From: Linyphia triangularis | Taxonomy: Eukaryota > Arthropoda > Arachnida > Araneae > Linyphiidae | Length of the DNA stretch: 64,000 nucleotides | Direction: 5' to 3' | Assembly: GCA_963978545.1 (NCBI GenBank) | Contig: OZ021727.1 | Span: 18,736,743-18,800,742 of the forward strand | Part shown: positions 45,797-56,422 of the stretch, piece by piece | Layout: each line of letters starts with the position of its first letter | Position numbering within the stretch: the stretch's first letter is position 1 | Program-made: the position numbers and the translations under genes | Notes under the pieces: generated by a model | What the model was told of the DNA's origin: nothing | The model's database searches: none | The model's input: the letters and a program-made list of their open reading frames with translations, nothing else

Positions 45797-48408
45797 CATC
45801 GATATAGATAAACAACTGGATGGACTGCTCCGATGGCAAAGCAGGGCGAAAAACGCGCCGGCAGTAATATTTGTTTTCCTGCCACTAGTGGGAAGATTTC
45901 CTGAATCATGGTTAACTACTGCGTTGCATATAATTGCAACAACAGCTCAAATCGGAAAAATATCAAGAGTTTTCACCGGTAAGTAAAAAATAGTTATTCA
46001 AATAAGTAAATGTTTTTTTTATTATTATTATTATTGTTGTTGTTTATTATTGAAAAATATCTAAAATGACACTTTTAACATTGATCGCTAATGGTTAATG
46101 GTTGTTCTCTTATATGGCAATTCATATCCATAAATAATCTATTTTAAATTCAGAACAAATAGTATTATGATCTAGAATAAAACACTTGATTTATATTTAT
46201 TTAATCCTTGTTTTTATGCGTTTTCAAGGGCATTTGGCAAAGAAATGGAAAATGAAAGCGAAACTAACACTCGCACATTGACAGATTTAGAGTGTAATTT
46301 TGAAATAGGAAACGATTTCAAAACTTCTTTTAAACATCCTGCTTCTGAGTTAGAAGTCTGCATTTTTATATCCCTGTCACATGTTGAAATTAGCCAGAAA
46401 TACTTTAGCAGAAATGGGTTTTTATAATGTCCAATATAGGCGTTGTAAAATGGGATTATATTACAAAACTAAATGATTTGCAAAGAAAAGAACAACTTAA
46501 ATTTGTTAATTCTCTTTCTGGGGCTCACATAACGTACAAAAATAAGAAAATGAATGTACAATTAGCTGCACAAACCTTAAGTGGTAGTGTAGCTGATGCA
46601 ATCGAGCATTTGTCGAAAAGCGATCCCAATTTTAATGGGTGCAAAGCCACTGTTCATTTCATAAGAGTAACTGACAGGATCTTTGATTGTTTAAACAGTC
46701 GCAACCCGCTTAGCTCAGGTTTTAAACCACCTTTAAGGCTTGCAAATAAGTCAAGTTGGGAAACTTTTTTAAACGAAACGTTGAGCTATATTTCTTCTTT
46801 AAAGATAGCGAACACTTCTGTCTTCCAACATCCCCGTAAAACCTTTGCACTGGGTTTTGTAATTTGCATAAACAGCATTCAAAAGCTGGCCATGCGTTTA
46901 ATGATAGAAATTGAGAACCCTAGTAAATATTTTCTAATGTACAAGAGAGCTCAGGATCATGTGGAATTGCTATTTTCATGTATAAGATCAAGAGGAGGAT
47001 GTAATAACAACCCTAAAGTAAACTAATTTACATATGCCATTAAAAAAACTTCTGTTTATAAACACCGTGTCCCCAAGTTCCACTGCAAATTGTTTGAACT
47101 CAGATTACAGTTCACAATGTTCAATATTTGAATTTCGTTCCAGTAAGCGTACTTTAATTGATGGTACTGAAGACAGTAGCGAATTAAATACTAACATTCA
47201 AGAGTTAACATTTCTAATAGAGCCCAACACTTTGTCAGATGTTGCTGACAATATTCTTTATTATATTTCATGTTATGTAGTGAAAAAGCTTAGCACAAAC
47301 TACATGTTATGTAGTTTGTTAACAACAAAAGCAAAATTGGTCATTGCAATAGCCATACTTATGGTATGCAATACCATCAAAATGCCGAATCGTTTACATG
47401 CAATGTAAATAAAGGTGGGTTATTGCTTGTTACACTTGATCATCAAAGAAACAAAACTACCATCAGGCATAAATTGAATAAATTGGTCCTTTTTAACAAT
47501 GTTTAGATCTAGATTAACTACAAAACATTTTTTTTTCTTGGGAAAAACTCCGACTACTTTTTAAATTTTTTCTCCATTTAAATTTTTTTTTTATTAAACT
47601 ATGTAATTTATTTGATTTTTAACTTGAAATCTTCAAAAACAATTTTCTGTAATATTATTATGAACAATAACTGAACTTATTTAGTTTTGGTAAAGTTTTC
47701 TACATTTTTCTCATTTCAGAATTATAGGACGAAATAAATATATGTGTTTCACTTGCAATAAACAAGTTTCAAAAATTATATATTTAAAATCATAAGTTAT
47801 ATAATAATATTGAGTATAAAAAATTAATATAATAATTTGCCTTTGAACTTAAATTGTTCTTTGAATTGGTGTATTGAATGTATGAATTTGTATTTTGCAA
47901 TCTTATTATTACATATTTTCAACTGGTTGACTGTATTACTTCAATTATTTTTAATTTTTACTCCTAAAATGAATCTAGTTTAAAAATCTATTTTCATTTG
48001 TTTACTGTATTCTCATAACTTGTACATAATAATTTATTTTTAAAACATTTAATTCACGTAATTTAAAATTTAAAGAATTAAATTCGAATCAATAAAGATG
48101 AAACACGTTTACAGATATCGACAGTAACTAATCTCAAATGTTTGTTCTAAATATACAAATCCTATACTTAGAATTATTTTGATCAGTTATATTTATTGGT
48201 TAAACTATTTTCTTCAAATATGTTTTATTCTTAATTTTTTTTTTTTTTGCTTGCCAAATATCAGAAGTAACGCGAATATACCATAAAGATCGAAGAAAAT
48301 CCACATCGGCATTATAAATTCCTCCATCCAAGCTTCTCGCTTCCGCGGTGGCAACGGCTCGTTTCTCCAACGTTAAGCAGTCTATCCAGTTGTTTATCTA
48401 TATTGATG
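45797..48408 (+). mobile_element. P element, internally decayed (2,612 bp)
   Basis: 33-bp TIRs at 45797-45829 and 48376-48408 differ at two positions. Both begin CATC and contain ATATAGATAAACAACTGGAT. Exact 8-bp target duplications GTTTGTAT lie at 45789-45796 and 48409-48416. Terminal CAT, ~31-bp TIRs and 8-bp duplications are the P-element hallmarks. The interior encodes recognisable THAP and P-transposase segments in the same orientation. The 3' 870 bp (47510-48375) is AT-rich non-coding. Confidence 0.92.
45908..47507 (+). pseudogene. P-element transposase (THAP9-like) pseudogene
   Basis: Exon 1 (45908-45978) encodes 23 residues of a THAP zinc finger, MVNYCVAYNC...SFHR with C5 and C10, and ends at gtaagt. 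An acceptor at 46228 continues in phase through TSFKHPASELE. After a frameshift comes PCHMLKLARNTLAEMGFY, then another shift into a 200-codon stretch (46427-47026). That stretch has VVKWDYITKLNDLQ, MNVQLAAQTLSGSVADAIE, FDCLNSRNP and DHVELLFSCIRSRGG, all P/THAP9 transposase landmarks. A stop at 47024 and a further shift lead to NTVSPSSTANC and ILYYISCYVVKKL. Most of the THAP finger and the central region before TSFKHP are deleted. At least three frameshifts and one stop: inactive. Confidence 0.85.
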
Positions 48409-48416
48409 GTTTGTAT

Positions 48417-49247
48417 AGATCCACAGAGATATAGACACACAGCTTGCTTTATTAATATAGATGTTTGCAATTCTGATTATTGAATATAATGTAGAGAAAA
48501 CTATCGACCCCATGCAATACAAAATAAAACATTCAATGATACATCGGGAAAATTAATAGCGTTCTGAGTTAGGGTTTACTTTTACAGCGGGCGAAGGGAA
48601 TTTTCTTAAATAAATTGGGTCATTTCAAAAATTTCAGGAACATTTTAGGGAAAATTCCAAAAAATTGAACGTCAAGCAACTTTTTTTTAGCAAAATAACA
48701 GTTATATAATTAAACAATTGTATACTACTTTGATAAGGATGCAAAATTTAATTAAAGTCACTTTTCTCATGTGGAAACATGGGTTCTTTCTCGTGTTTTA
48801 AAGGGAAAATCGGGAAATTTTCATTTTTTTTTTTTTTAAGGAATTATTAAACAATATATAAGTGCAATTTTAGGGAGAAACAAAAATTTAAGGAATATTA
48901 GGAATTTTTAAGGCAAAAACGACACTTGCTTTTATGGAATGTCAGGATTTGGGATAATTTGGTCCACTATAATCTTCATTTTATAAATTGCCTTCTTTTA
49001 CTAACACATACGATGCCTTTTTTGACATGTTCCAAATCACAACTTTTATGTAATTTTACCGACAAAATTTTTTTTCTTTAAAAAGTATTGATTTAGTAGT
49101 TACTTGTGTTCAAGTTTTTTGAGTATGGCTTAATGAAATCAAGATCACTTCATTTTGGAGACTTTGTAACATCCGGTATCGGAAATATTTTTGTCCTATT
49201 TTTAACACGCTTTTATTAGTTTCACCTGTATGTTTGCTTGTAACCGT
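48417..49247. other. AT-rich spacer with decayed GGGAATTTT repeats
   Basis: Between the P element and the BEL element. 48590-48975 holds gggaaaattcc/aaggaattat-type strings like those near 2.1 and 5.8 kb. No gene seen. Confidence 0.4.
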
Positions 49248-49502
49248 TGTTGGGAATTACGAATAAGTGTTCTGCTGCCTGCGCGCATGCGTGGGAAGAA
49301 GATAAAACCCCTTCCCCTCCCATGTAACTCTCTCTCTCTGTATACGTAATTAAAATAGATCGGACGCGCGTCTAGGCGCTCCGTTCTTTACGGTGTTACC
49401 CATTAATAAATATATGTTTCATTTTTACGTTTGGTACCGTTGAACCCATACGACACACAACATCATCCTGGATAATTTAAGAGTTTATTACGATTAAGAA
49501 CA
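49248..49502 (+). repeat. BEL 5' LTR
   Basis: 255 bp beginning TGTTGGG and ending GAACA. Includes an AGAAGATAAAACCCC stretch near 49297-49311 that could hold the promoter, a CT microrepeat, and AATAAA near 49403-49411 as polyadenylation signal. Confidence 0.95.
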
Positions 49503-49504
49503 TT

Positions 49505-49522
49505 TGGCATCCCTGCCGGGAT
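49505..49522 (+). promoter_or_regulatory. Candidate primer-binding site
   Basis: TGGCATCCCTGCCGGGAT starts two bases past the 5' LTR. TGG fits pairing with a tRNA 3' CCA end. The tRNA species cannot be named without a tRNA set. Confidence 0.55.
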
Positions 49523-49727
49523 GACGTTAGTACGTTTACTACGAATATAGGTACCTGTTACGAATTGGGTAGACAAAGAATATTACGAAAATATTTTACG
49601 CACTTACGAACTGTTGTTTACGAATTTATGGATTACGAATATTTATGTGCGTAGAACTAGATTGCATAACCGGTTAACAATTACGAATTACGTGTCGGTG
49701 ATACGGTTAATTGGATAGAATTACGCT

Positions 49728-52700
49728 GTGATCATCATGTCTCATGAAAATCTGAAGCAGAGAATGACGCAGAGAAGAGCGGCGAGTAGAGGATCTTTTA
49801 CTCGTGCTCTGACCAAGTTTGATGGTCTTTTAGTGACCGAACCACCGGATCTAGTGCAACTGGAGATTTCCATGGACGTGCTATTGGAAAGAGCTGAACA
49901 ACTGCGGCTAGCAGATGAAGCGGTTTTAGCAGAGATGCAGACCACTGGAGTGGATCAAGTGCAATTCGAGACGGAGTACGATGCCATAGAGGAGTACAGA
50001 GAAAAGCTGTCTACGGCTAGAACAAAAAAGAAATTACTTCTCCAGCAAGTTAACCAGCAGGCCACCTTGTCCATCACGACCAACGAATGCCCTTCTAATG
50101 GCCCCAGCAGACAACCCCCTACGTCTCATCTACAACGGCTGCCGGAGTTCGAGATAACCAAGTTTGATGGCGACCCCAGGAAGTGGATCACATTCTGGGC
50201 GCAATTTCAAAAAATACATGAAAATCCGCAGATTGATCCCGCATACAAGCTGCAACTTCTTCTACAATCTACAAAAGAGCACTCCAAACCGCGAGAAATC
50301 GTTTCCAGTTTTCCGGGAAGTGGAGAGAATTACGAACATGCAGTTACTTATTTAAAAGAAAGGTTCGGGCAAGACAAAGTTTTGATTCAGGTGTTCATAC
50401 GAGATATTCTGGAGCTTGTGATGAATAAGACCACTAATACGGATATTTCTACTTTATACGATAAATTGCAAACTCAGTTACGAGCACTGGAAGCTTTAAA
50501 TGTAACAAAAAATAATTACGCTGAGTTTTTATATCCTTTAGTAGAATCCGCTCTCCCTAGTGAAGTGATAAGAGCCTGGGAACGTAACAGAGGTAAGGTT
50601 GATGTTAATACTAATAAATCTGATCTTGATCTTTTGATGGATTTCTTAAAAATTGAAGTAGAAAGTGAGGCTAGAATACAAATGGCCAGATCTTTTAACA
50701 CTCCTCTTACTGCCCCCTACAATAATTCTAATAAAAATAATTATGTAAATTATAAGAAACAAAATAATAGTAATGTTGATAACTCCCGTAATAAAAATAA
50801 TCCTGTAGCTCATGAGTTATTAAATACGTCAGGAAAAAATAATGTGTATGATTCTAATGCATATAGATATAGAAAAATTGAATGTATTTTTTGTGAAAAG
50901 TCGCATGCTTCAGAGAATTGTGACACAGTTTCTGCCATGTCTTTGGTAGAGAAAAAGAATATTGTAAGGAAAAAAAACGCCTGTTTTGTTTGTCTGAAGT
51001 TATCTCACCATTCGGATAAATGTTTTTCTAAGCATAAATGCATTATTTGTAAAAAAAGACACTTTGTAGTGTTATGCCCAGATTTGCCCGTGAAAGAAAC
51101 GGAAAATCTTACGTTGGAACCAGATCGTTCTACAATTACTACGTTAAATAAGGAAACACAATTCTCTGATGTATTGTTACAAACTTTAGTTGTTAGATTA
51201 CATAATGGTAATGAAGAGATTTTAATACGTGTAATTTTGGATTATGGTGCGCAGCATTCATACCTGTGTGATGATGTAATTAAAAGTTTAAATTTTAAAT
51301 CTAAAAGTCAGATAACATTGCAACAATCTCTGTTTGGAGGTATTGAAGTACGTGAAAGAATATACGAATCTTTTCATATTGAAATAAGTAATATTGATAG
51401 ATCTTATAAATGTATTATTTCTGTGTTAAATCAGCCACAGATATGTTCAAAAATAAATCGCATTTCCTCTTTCAGTATTGCGCAAGAATGCGAAAGATTA
51501 AATATTCCCATTTCAGATTTCGCAATAAACGATGGAGCCAAAGCAGACATTAAGCTTTTGATTGGCGCCGATTACTTCTCAAAAATACTCACGGGTAAGG
51601 TTATAAATTTAACATCTGGCCCCATCGCAATACACAGTAAACTTGGATGGACTTTAATGGGATGTTTTGGAAATATGGGCACCAAACCGAATATTAATGA
51701 GGGCGATCATCAAAATACAGTCATTACTCACGAGAGTGTTATACAAACGAATATTGCATCTCATGTAGTGAATCTTTTAACGAAAGATAGTTTGTTGACT
51801 GATTTGTGGCGCCTCGATTCTTTGGGAATTTGTGATCCCATCTTGAAGGATGAGATCCGACTTTCTCAGGAAACTGAGAAATATTTTTTACGCAGTTTAC
51901 GAATTGATAAATTAGGTAGATATGAGGTAGCGTTACCATGGATTAATGATCAGAAACAGTTAGAAACAAATTTTCTCTTGGCAAAAAAAATTGCGATAGC
52001 CACCAAAAGGAAATTAATTGCTTCAAATAAAATGAAGTATTACGGTGATGTTTTTGAGGAATGGTTATCCCTTGGTATTATTGAACAAGTGACTGATCAA
52101 CATTTAGATGCAAAGTTAAGTGGGAAACATTATTTACCTCGCAGACCAATTTTTAAGGATAATGCCACTACGAAAGTTAGACCAGTTTTTAATGCGTCTG
52201 CTAAAACAATTAATTCTTTGTCACTGAATGATTGTTTAGCTACGGGTCCAAATTTGATTTCCCAAATTCCTTCTATTCTTAATAGATTTAGAGAATATAA
52301 ATGTGCAGTCTCTAGTGATATACAACGAGCTTTTTGTATGATCGGAATTCAAGAGAGCGATAGAGATTTTTTACGATTCCTATGGTGGGAGAAAGACAAT
52401 TTTGACCAACTGGTAACATATCGACATAAACGTGTAGCGTTCGGTTTAACCTCCAGTCCATTTCTATTGGCAGCCACTTTACGCTATCATTTGAATACGG
52501 TTTCCGATGATTTAAGAGAATCGGCTGAAATTTTAAGATCCTCTTTTTACGTGGATAATTGTTTGACGAGTCTTAACTCTGAGGTGGATATGGATAAATT
52601 TATTAAAGAGTCCCAAATAATTATGTCTAAAGGACATTTCAATTTACGAGGGTGGCAATCCAATGTTCCTCTTAAGGTGTTGGAGCAGTCAGCACATGAG

Positions 52701-55085
52701 GATGAGGTCACTGTTTTAGGTATGTTATGGGATACGGATAAAGATACTCTTTCTTGCAAAATTGACCCAGTATCCGAGATACACGAGCAAATTACGAAAC
52801 GAGTTGTATTGTCTAAAGCTCATCAAATTTTTGATGTAATAGGATTTACCGCACCCGTATTATTATTACCAAAAATTATTCTACAAAAAACCTGGGAGTT
52901 AAAGCTTAAATGGGATGATGTAATCCCCGAGAATTTAGCTAAAAAATTTAAGACATGGCTTGCTCAGTTGCATTTGCTTACGAATATACGGATATCCAGG
53001 TGGTTGAATATTGAACCGGGTAATCAATTATTAAGTTGTCACTTATTTTGCGATGCAAGTCAATTAGCATATGGTTGTTGCATATTTTTGCGCATTGAAT
53101 TAAATGAACAGGTTAAGGTTAATTTATTAAGTGCACGTAGTAGAGTTGCCCCTCTAAAACCAACCACTATTCCTCGTTTGGAACTTTTGGCTTGTTCCAT
53201 AGGAGCTAGGCTTTTAAATTCGATTTTAAGTGATCTCCATCTTTCAGAGATAGCAATCCACTGTTGGACTGATTCCTCCACGGCTCTAAGTTGGATTAAA
53301 CGTAATTTAAATTGGGGAATTTTTGTCCAAAATAGGGTTAAAGAAATCCAATCTTTAACTTCTCCTTTGGCATGGAAACATGTCCCTGGAATAGCCAATC
53401 CGGCGGATTTAGCATCCAGGGGTTGTTCAGTGGAACAATTAATCGAACGGCGTTGGTGGGAGGGACCAGATTGGCTTCTTCTAAGTGAGGAAAATTGGCC
53501 TAAGTCAAATGAAAACCCAGATGAATGCTTAGTTAATTCAGAAATGCGTAAAACAGTTATTACGAATTTGACCAAATCTGTGGATGATTTAAATTGGTAT
53601 TATAAATATTTTTCTTCGTATAAAAAGATAGTAAGAATGATTGCATGGATTTTAAGGTTTTATGATAAGTCAAAGAAAATTAATAATAACTGTGAGAAAT
53701 ATTTGTCTTTGACTGAAATAGATAGAGGAGAAAAATATTTGTTTAAACTCATTCAGCAAGAGTCATTCACGGGTTGCTCTGATCCTAAACTAAAAAATCT
53801 CAAACCAGTGTTAGACGATGATGGATTGTTGAGAGCTAAAACTAATATTGTATTTAGAGAGGATACACGGGATTTTAAGTATCCTATTATCTTGCCTTCA
53901 AAGCACCCCGTTGTGAAATTGCTGATTATTAGTGTACATAAGGATTATATGCATGCAGGCACTTCTATGTTAATGTCAAATTTACGCGAAAAATTTTGGA
54001 TCTTGAAAGCTCGTAAAACAATTCGTGATTGTATCAAAAAATGTGTTAAGTGTCAGCGTTTTACAAGTGACCGAGGTGAGGCTCAACCTGGAGTTTTACC
54101 TGCGGACAGAGTGCGCGATGCAGCAATTTTCGAAATTGTAGGAGTCGACTTGGCTGGTCCTCTTTACCTTAAAGGCGGACAAAAGGCATATATTGTTCTA
54201 TACACCTGTGCAGTATATCGCGCGATTCATCTTGAGTTGGTTACTCTTTTGTCTACTGAGGCATTCCTACAATCACTAAGACGTTTCATCGCTCGTCGTG
54301 GCCGTCCGAAAATAGTATATTCCGATAACGGTTCGAATTTTTTAGGTGCTAGTAGAGTTTTGAACGCCATTGATTGGAATCATGTTAGTTCACAAGTCAT
54401 AGAGCATAAAATTCAATGGAAGTTTAACCCTCCTTCCGCTGCTTGGTGGGGCGGATGGTGGGAGCGACTTGTCAGAATGGTTAAGCAAATATTAAGAAAA
54501 ATATTGGGACGTGCATCACTTAATTATGAAGAGTTGCTTACTATTTTGTGTGATTGTGAGCGAGTTATAAACACCAGACCTCTAACTTATGTGTCCGAAG
54601 ATATTGACACAGTTTCTCCTTTGACGCCATCCATGTTTTTGCATGAATTAACAACGTCAGGTGTCCCAGACATTGATGAAGTGGATCACACTCAATTAAG
54701 TAAGCGTTCAAAACATCTACAAAAAATACGTGAATTACTTCGATCAAGATTTCGATCCGAGTATTTAGGACAGTTGTGTCAACAATCTCTTAAAAAACAA
54801 ATTAAAAACCCAATTTCTGTCGGTGATATTGTTTTATTAGAAGATACGAACAGAAAACGTATCTATTGGAATTTGGCTCGAGTGTTGCAATTAATGCCAG
54901 GCAAAGACGGCCATACGAGGCTTGCTCGAATCAAAACAGAATCTACTGAACTGTTGAGGCCTGTCCAAAGACTGTATAGACTAGAACTGGACAGTCCTAT
55001 TCATGATAACAATGAATCATTATTTAGTAACAACATTTTGAAAACTAGAAGTGGCCGAATTTCTAAACCACCCTGCCGTCTGTAA
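49728..55085 (+). CDS. BEL/Pao Gag-Pol polyprotein
   Basis: 1,785 residues. Order: Gag-like DUF1759 region (from about residue 142, FEITKFDGDPRKWITFWAQF); three CCHC/CCCH-type knuckles near 386, 419 and 438; aspartic protease with D505-Y-G; reverse transcriptase from about 818 (RPVFNAS) with Y941-V-D-N; RNase H (D near 1109, RLEL near 1151, D near 1181 in WTDSSTAL, D in NPADLASRG near 1226); integrase HHCC (H1404...CVKC near 1439) and DDE core (GVDLAGP near 1473, YSDNGSNF near 1533, WWERL near 1579); DUF5641-type C-terminus. Starts are possible at 49728 or 49737. The length is usual for BEL/Pao. Odd: DYG replaces the usual DSG/DTG, and YVDN the usual YxDD, so full activity is not certain. Confidence 0.95.
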   Translation: MIIMSHENLKQRMTQRRAASRGSFTRALTKFDGLLVTEPPDLVQLEISMDVLLERAEQLRLADEAVLAEMQTTGVDQVQFETEYDAIEEYREKLSTARTKKKLLLQQVNQQATLSITTNECPSNGPSRQPPTSHLQRLPEFEITKFDGDPRKWITFWAQFQKIHENPQIDPAYKLQLLLQSTKEHSKPREIVSSFPGSGENYEHAVTYLKERFGQDKVLIQVFIRDILELVMNKTTNTDISTLYDKLQTQLRALEALNVTKNNYAEFLYPLVESALPSEVIRAWERNRGKVDVNTNKSDLDLLMDFLKIEVESEARIQMARSFNTPLTAPYNNSNKNNYVNYKKQNNSNVDNSRNKNNPVAHELLNTSGKNNVYDSNAYRYRKIECIFCEKSHASENCDTVSAMSLVEKKNIVRKKNACFVCLKLSHHSDKCFSKHKCIICKKRHFVVLCPDLPVKETENLTLEPDRSTITTLNKETQFSDVLLQTLVVRLHNGNEEILIRVILDYGAQHSYLCDDVIKSLNFKSKSQITLQQSLFGGIEVRERIYESFHIEISNIDRSYKCIISVLNQPQICSKINRISSFSIAQECERLNIPISDFAINDGAKADIKLLIGADYFSKILTGKVINLTSGPIAIHSKLGWTLMGCFGNMGTKPNINEGDHQNTVITHESVIQTNIASHVVNLLTKDSLLTDLWRLDSLGICDPILKDEIRLSQETEKYFLRSLRIDKLGRYEVALPWINDQKQLETNFLLAKKIAIATKRKLIASNKMKYYGDVFEEWLSLGIIEQVTDQHLDAKLSGKHYLPRRPIFKDNATTKVRPVFNASAKTINSLSLNDCLATGPNLISQIPSILNRFREYKCAVSSDIQRAFCMIGIQESDRDFLRFLWWEKDNFDQLVTYRHKRVAFGLTSSPFLLAATLRYHLNTVSDDLRESAEILRSSFYVDNCLTSLNSEVDMDKFIKESQIIMSKGHFNLRGWQSNVPLKVLEQSAHEDEVTVLGMLWDTDKDTLSCKIDPVSEIHEQITKRVVLSKAHQIFDVIGFTAPVLLLPKIILQKTWELKLKWDDVIPENLAKKFKTWLAQLHLLTNIRISRWLNIEPGNQLLSCHLFCDASQLAYGCCIFLRIELNEQVKVNLLSARSRVAPLKPTTIPRLELLACSIGARLLNSILSDLHLSEIAIHCWTDSSTALSWIKRNLNWGIFVQNRVKEIQSLTSPLAWKHVPGIANPADLASRGCSVEQLIERRWWEGPDWLLLSEENWPKSNENPDECLVNSEMRKTVITNLTKSVDDLNWYYKYFSSYKKIVRMIAWILRFYDKSKKINNNCEKYLSLTEIDRGEKYLFKLIQQESFTGCSDPKLKNLKPVLDDDGLLRAKTNIVFREDTRDFKYPIILPSKHPVVKLLIISVHKDYMHAGTSMLMSNLREKFWILKARKTIRDCIKKCVKCQRFTSDRGEAQPGVLPADRVRDAAIFEIVGVDLAGPLYLKGGQKAYIVLYTCAVYRAIHLELVTLLSTEAFLQSLRRFIARRGRPKIVYSDNGSNFLGASRVLNAIDWNHVSSQVIEHKIQWKFNPPSAAWWGGWWERLVRMVKQILRKILGRASLNYEELLTILCDCERVINTRPLTYVSEDIDTVSPLTPSMFLHELTTSGVPDIDEVDHTQLSKRSKHLQKIRELLRSRFRSEYLGQLCQQSLKKQIKNPISVGDIVLLEDTNRKRIYWNLARVLQLMPGKDGHTRLARIKTESTELLRPVQRLYRLELDSPIHDNNESLFSNNILKTRSGRISKPPCRL

Positions 55086-55229
55086 AGTGTATCTGTGTTT
55101 CTTATATTAATATCTTAATTGTAGTTAAGAATGTTTTGTTTGTAAATTCTATATTGGTTTACTATATTAATATTTGATTTTAAGTTTGTATCATGTGTAA
55201 TTTGTAGTTTTATATTTGAAAAAAAAACT

Positions 55230-55244
55230 CCAAAGGTGGGAGTA
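55230..55244 (+). promoter_or_regulatory. Polypurine tract of the BEL element
   Basis: Purine-rich CCAAAGGTGGGAGTA directly precedes the 3' LTR, the expected place for plus-strand priming during reverse transcription. Confidence 0.7.
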
Positions 55245-55499
55245 TGTTGGGAATTACGAATAAGTGTTCTGCTGCCTGCGCGCATGCGTGGGAAGAAGAT
55301 AAAACCCCTTCCCCTCCCATGTAACTCTCTCTCTCTGTATACGTAATTAAAATAGATCGGACGCGCGTCTAGGCGCTCCGTTCTTTACGGTGTTACCCAT
55401 TAATAAATATATGTTTCATTTTTACGTTTGGTACCGTTGAACCCATACGACACACAACATCATCCTGGATAATTTAAGAGTTTATTACGATTAAGAACA
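55245..55499 (+). repeat. BEL 3' LTR
   Basis: 255 bp; I find no difference from the 5' LTR. Followed directly by the ACCGT duplication. Confidence 0.95.
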
Positions 55500-55619
55500 A
55501 CCGTCTCTTTTGGGCTCGATTTTGCCCTACTTTGAGAGATCAGATTTTATTCAAACTTTGCACACTTGTCAAAGACCGATGACAATACAATAATTCAATA
55601 AGTTTGTCGCTTTATCACA

Positions 55620-55735
55620 AGGATTAGCCCGTGTTGCCCTTGCGCCGTTAAATTCCAACCAACCAACCTTCTCCGGAATCGAACCCTGGTGTGCCGTCAC
55701 CCGTTACAATCCCAGTAATCACAGAACATATCATT
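55620..55735 (-). mobile_element. tRNA-derived SINE fragment
   Basis: Minus strand: B-box-like GGTTCGATTCCGG is followed by a GGTTGGTTGGTTGGAATTTAA stretch and CGGCGCAAGGGCAACACGGG. GC content is higher than the flanks. The 5' head is partial. Confidence 0.5.
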
Positions 55736-56058
55736 GACAATTGATAAGGCAGACATTTGAAAGATTTGTCGTGGGCACGACGGTTATACAAAGCGTGTTT
55801 TTTCAGTCACATTATCCTTACCAGGATTTTCAGGATTAGTGATTTTTCATATACACGGTAGTGTTTTGTGCCAAGTAATATGGCGCGTACTAAGGCATAC
55901 ACATGACTTAAATTTGAGACAAGCATGTGACTAATGGCAGGTACAACAGGAGAGTTTTGCACACTTAACTAAAAAAAATTTATAGTTTACAGACAAAATA
56001 ATTAATAGTTTAAAAAACTAAAAAGTACGTTTTAATAGAAAACCAAACAAAAAAGTAG

Positions 56059-56422
56059 AAAATAATTAATAGTTTAAAAAACTAAAAACCACACTTTAAT
56101 AGAAAAGTGAACTAAAAAGTAGAAAATAATTTTAAATAAGTTTGAAATAAGAATAGAGTGATTAACAAGAAATATTTATTTTATCGTAAAAAAGCGTGGG
56201 GTGCTTTTTAAGATATTTTCATAATGGCTCTACTTTTACCAATATCTGTCATTAAATATTTACAACAATTGACATCAAGCCCCCTACGCTTTTTTACGAT
56301 AGAATAAACATTTCTTGTTAATCACTCTATTCTTATTTCAAACTTATTTAAAATTATTTTCTACTTTTTAGTTCACTTTTCTATTAAAGAGTGTTTTTTA
56401 GTTTTTTAAACTATTAATTATT
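56059..56422. mobile_element. Fold-back palindrome (MITE-like)
   Basis: Arms of about 145 bp (56059-56204 and about 56279-56422) are reverse complements with few mismatches, around a ~75-bp loop. The arms carry TTAATAGTTTAAAAAACTAA and a GAATAGAGTGATTAACAAGA block. Part of the outer arm is repeated directly at 55996-56058. No target duplication resolved. Confidence 0.7.

Larger units (their letters stand above)
49248..55499 (+). mobile_element. Complete BEL/Pao LTR retrotransposon (6,252 bp)
   Basis: Two 255-bp LTRs (49248-49502 and 55245-55499) read base-for-base the same, starting TGTTGGGAATTACG and ending AAGAACA. They are flanked by a 5-bp target duplication ACCGT (49243-49247 and 55500-55504). 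Between them lies one uninterrupted Gag-Pol frame of 1,785 codons. BEL/Pao elements copy themselves through an RNA intermediate in cytoplasmic particles; no envelope frame is present. Identical LTRs mean a very recent insertion. Confidence 0.96.

Noticed and set aside
49742..54747. Antisense frames inside the BEL Gag-Pol gene
   Set aside because: Shadow frames opposite a strong, domain-complete coding frame.
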